This document shows, one piece after another, positions 5,030 to 6,570 of a stretch of 6,570 nucleotides of DNA; positions within the stretch are counted from its first letter, which is position 1; each line of letters starts with the position of its first letter. The notes under the pieces were generated by a model that saw nothing but the letters and a program-made list of their open reading frames with translations, had not been told where the DNA came from and made no database searches. The DNA is from Thermococcales archaeon 44_46 (GTDB lineage Archaea; Methanobacteriota_B; Thermococci; Thermococcales; Thermococcaceae), in NCBI GenBank assembly GCA_001507935.1, contig LGET01000089.1, positions 1 through 6,570 on the forward strand. The letters are read 5' to 3'. A program made the position numbers and the translations under genes.

Positions 5030-5398
5030 ATGCCGCGAGGAATGGGGTGGGGAAGAGGAAGAAGGCGAAAAATGAGGTTTATAGGGTTCATACCTGAGGT
5101 TAGACATTTTTATCCTGCCAAGCCCCCTTTTGGCCCTCCACAACCTCCGATTTTTATGACTTATGAGGAATTTGAAGCGCTGAGACTTGTGGACTACGAG
5201 GGCTTAACGCAGGAGGAAGCTGGGCAGAGGATGGGGGTCTCTAGAGGCACGGTTTGGAGGGCTCTAAGTTCTGCAAGAAAAAAGGTAGCCCAGATGCTTG
5301 TTGAAGGGAGAGAGCTAATAATCCTTGCACAGGGAAATGAAGTTCCAAAAGTGGAGTCATCTAAGGAGCCAGATATTTCCGACGAAGACTCGTTTTAA
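5030..5398 (+). CDS. UPF0251 / DUF134 helix-turn-helix protein
   Basis: The 122-residue product begins MPRGMGWGRGRRRK, a basic tail typical of DUF134. The family core follows: YEEFEALRLVDYEGLTQEEA at about 44-63, then a sigma-70 region-4-like helix-turn-helix, QRMGVSRGTVWRALSSARKK (about 65-84). The basic tail and helix-turn-helix point to DNA binding, although I know of no member with a settled regulon; in other genomes the family often sits near dinitrogenase iron-molybdenum cofactor-like or metal-related genes. The C-terminus is an acidic tail ending EPDISDEDSF. The start at 5030 is set by GGTG (5021-5024) five bases upstream and by the family N-terminus; the frame is open further left by chance. 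It follows the small membrane protein gene by 58 bases. Its last 42 bases overlap the end of the convergent radical SAM gene, where they encode the unconserved acidic tail. Confidence 0.93.
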   Translation: MPRGMGWGRGRRRKMRFIGFIPEVRHFYPAKPPFGPPQPPIFMTYEEFEALRLVDYEGLTQEEAGQRMGVSRGTVWRALSSARKKVAQMLVEGRELIILAQGNEVPKVESSKEPDISDEDSF

Positions 5399-6451
5399 TC
5401 CTTCTTTTTTGGCCGCATTGTACACATTTTCCATTTGTTTTTTGCTGGTATTTGGAATATCGTGCATTAGATGTTGAGGAGCAAATGCCAGAAGGATGTA
5501 AGGTATATCCGGATCCAGCTGGGCAAGATACCTCGCTATTCCACCGACCTCTTCCTCATCTATGTAATGGGGCACAACAAGAGTGCTTATAACTAGTAAG
5601 GGAGGCTCTTTTCTATTGTCCATTGAAGTTATGAGTGCTACGTTCTCTTTTATCCTTTGAAGGGCTTTTTCTCCGTTGATTCCTGTTAGAGCTTCGTAGA
5701 CACTTGGAGTATAGGCTTTCCAGTCAATTTTCACTATCCCTCCGCTTTTCAAGCTTAACCTTGCCATCTCCCGCATCATGTTTGGATTTTCGAGACCATT
5801 TGTTTCCCAGCAAATTCTCTTTGTTGTTCCAATTTTTTCAGCCCTTTTAATAACTTCTCTTGAGGTTTTTATTGCATAGGGACTGTGTGGAGTAGGGTCA
5901 CCGCCAAAATAACACACACATGAGACCCTACTTCTCATTGCTATATCTGCCAGCTCTTTTGAGCCTATGAGAATTCCCTCAAAGGGATCTATGCTCCCGT
6001 TTTTTATCATGTATTTATGTTCTATGTTCTGGCAGAAAAGACAATCTAAGTTGCATCCAGCGAAGAAGACCGCTAGGTTGTAAAATCCTCTATGTTCTTT
6101 TTCCGGACAAACTGGCCCTGCGACACAGTTTGTTGGATGAGGATCAAGGTACCAGTGGAGGTATGCTCTATCAAAGCTTCCGGTTATAGGGATTAGCCTC
6201 CCTCTTTTGTTCCATATTATTCCGCAGTAACCAGAGCTTCCCTCTGGAATTTTACACTCATTTACGCAGATTGAGCATTTAATACCTTCTTTCGGGGGCT
6301 TAAGAGGCAACCCTATGAGCTTCCGCCATTTTTGATGGGATTTATGTGCTATTTTTAATGCTTCTTTGGGATTTTTTCGTAGACAGTTGACGCAGACTCC
6401 GATTGATTTACTAATCTCTTCCGATTCATATCCGCATATTTTGCATGTCAT
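5357..6451 (-). CDS. Radical SAM protein, PflA-like, with N-terminal zinc-ribbon region
   Basis: The 364-residue protein carries the radical SAM cluster motif as C-x3-C-x2-C in AGCNLDCLFCQN (Cys133, 137, 140), which binds a 4Fe-4S cluster and cleaves S-adenosylmethionine. Downstream family features are YFGGDPTPH, a GGE-like SAM-binding strand, and CWETNG. Before the core are a small zinc-ribbon-like motif, CKIC and CVNC (Cys3, 6, 20, 23), a second set C-x2-C-x3-C-x9-C (Cys59, 62, 66, 76) resembling the PflA/PflX and AmmeMemoRadiSam families, and Cys109 and Cys115. These may hold zinc or further iron-sulfur clusters. It groups with proteins called pyruvate formate-lyase activating enzyme-like, but the true substrate is unknown and no formate-lyase gene is in view. 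The ATG at 6451 is preferred to a TTG at 6454; no good Shine-Dalgarno is seen. The 3' end overlaps the DUF134 gene tail to tail by 42 bases. Confidence 0.93.
   Translation of the reverse strand: MTCKICGYESEEISKSIGVCVNCLRKNPKEALKIAHKSHQKWRKLIGLPLKPPKEGIKCSICVNECKIPEGSSGYCGIIWNKRGRLIPITGSFDRAYLHWYLDPHPTNCVAGPVCPEKEHRGFYNLAVFFAGCNLDCLFCQNIEHKYMIKNGSIDPFEGILIGSKELADIAMRSRVSCVCYFGGDPTPHSPYAIKTSREVIKRAEKIGTTKRICWETNGLENPNMMREMARLSLKSGGIVKIDWKAYTPSVYEALTGINGEKALQRIKENVALITSMDNRKEPPLLVISTLVVPHYIDEEEVGGIARYLAQLDPDIPYILLAFAPQHLMHDIPNTSKKQMENVYNAAKKEGLKRVFVGNIWLLR
5401..5410 (+). terminator. T-tract terminator after the DUF134 gene
   Basis: CTTCTTTTTT begins two bases after the stop codon, a usual archaeal oligo-T termination signal. 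It lies inside the coding region of the opposite radical SAM gene, where it reads as lysine codons, so the match could be shared by chance. Confidence 0.45.
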
Positions 6452-6472
6452 CAATATTCTCTCGGGGCTTCA

Positions 6473-6484
6473 TCTTAATGAAAG
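6473..6484 (-). promoter_or_regulatory. Weak candidate promoter of the radical SAM gene
   Basis: Minus-strand CTTT followed by CATTAAGA is centred about 27 bases before the ATG at 6451, fitting a leaderless start, but the TATA match is poor. The preceding gene ends only 40 bases upstream, so co-transcription is equally possible. Confidence 0.3.
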
Positions 6485-6491
6485 GATACTG

Positions 6492-6570
6492 TTAGGATAA
6501 CTGGGGCATCACCTCCTGAAGCCATTCAGTAACATCACCAGGCGGATCACCAAAACTAGAATGAATTCTG
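6492..6570 (-). CDS. C-terminal fragment of an unidentified protein
   Basis: Reading the minus strand inward from the right edge gives 25 codons ending at TAA (6492-6494). The end reads FGDPPGDVTEWLQEVMPQLS. The composition, with acidic, proline and tryptophan residues in a plausible terminal helix, looks coding, and the frame ends 40 bases before the radical SAM start in the same direction, so the two could be an operon. The fragment is too short to assign to a family. Its DNA contains AGGAGGTGATG, which looks like a ribosome binding site but has no start codon at suitable distance. Confidence 0.45.
   Translation of the reverse strand, partial: RIHSSFGDPPGDVTEWLQEVMPQLS

Noticed and set aside
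4858..5143. Minus-strand frames opposite the membrane protein and DUF134 genes
   Set aside because: Phe/Ser/Leu-rich shadows of Lys/Glu/Arg-rich coding on the plus strand, with no promoter or start signal.
6452..6454. TTG start for the radical SAM gene
   Set aside because: The adjacent ATG at 6449-6451 is a better start, and the TTG adds only one residue.

Overview
The window looks like a chromosomal segment of a hyperthermophilic euryarchaeon of the order Thermococcales (Pyrococcus/Thermococcus). The evidence is a full-length Hef helicase-nuclease, which is typical of Euryarchaeota; an archaeal-type UPF0251/DUF134 protein; a fragment resembling DUF257, a family I know mainly from Thermococcales; AT-rich BRE/TATA promoters about 25-30 bases before starts; GGTGA-type Shine-Dalgarno sites; and a box H/ACA guide RNA with a kink-turn. 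The genus is inference.

Layout from left to right. Bases 1-511 are the 3' end of an IS200/IS605-type element: the C-terminal part of a TnpB nuclease (+), whose last codons fold into GC-rich RNA hairpins that look like an omegaRNA (reRNA), ending near a GGAGGTCA motif. After a promoter comes a DppA-type D-aminopeptidase gene (671-1513, +). It converges, with a 4-base overlap, on a gene for a 79-residue unknown protein (1510-1749, -). Between that gene and the next lies a box H/ACA sRNA (about 1881-1950, +) with its own promoter. Next on the minus strand is a small DUF257-like protein (1949-2344) that seems to have lost its N-terminal part, followed by hef (2397-4700). Hef has a leaderless-type promoter in a divergent region that also drives a previously unlisted 56-residue single-pass membrane protein (4801-4971, +) and a DUF134 helix-turn-helix protein (5030-5398, +). 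The DUF134 gene overlaps by 42 bases the end of a convergent cysteine-rich radical SAM gene (5357-6451, -). The right edge holds what is probably the last 25 codons of another minus-strand gene.

The genes do not form a single pathway. Hef handles stalled replication forks; the H/ACA RNA serves RNA pseudouridylation; DppA degrades D-amino-acid peptides; DUF134 is a likely DNA-binding regulator, perhaps co-transcribed with the small membrane protein; the radical SAM protein is of unknown substrate. The least ordinary items are the TnpB active-site rearrangement with its omegaRNA, the H/ACA RNA abutting a convergent stop codon, the 5'-eroded DUF257 gene, and the 56-residue membrane protein. I see no defence island, CRISPR array, tRNA or rRNA.
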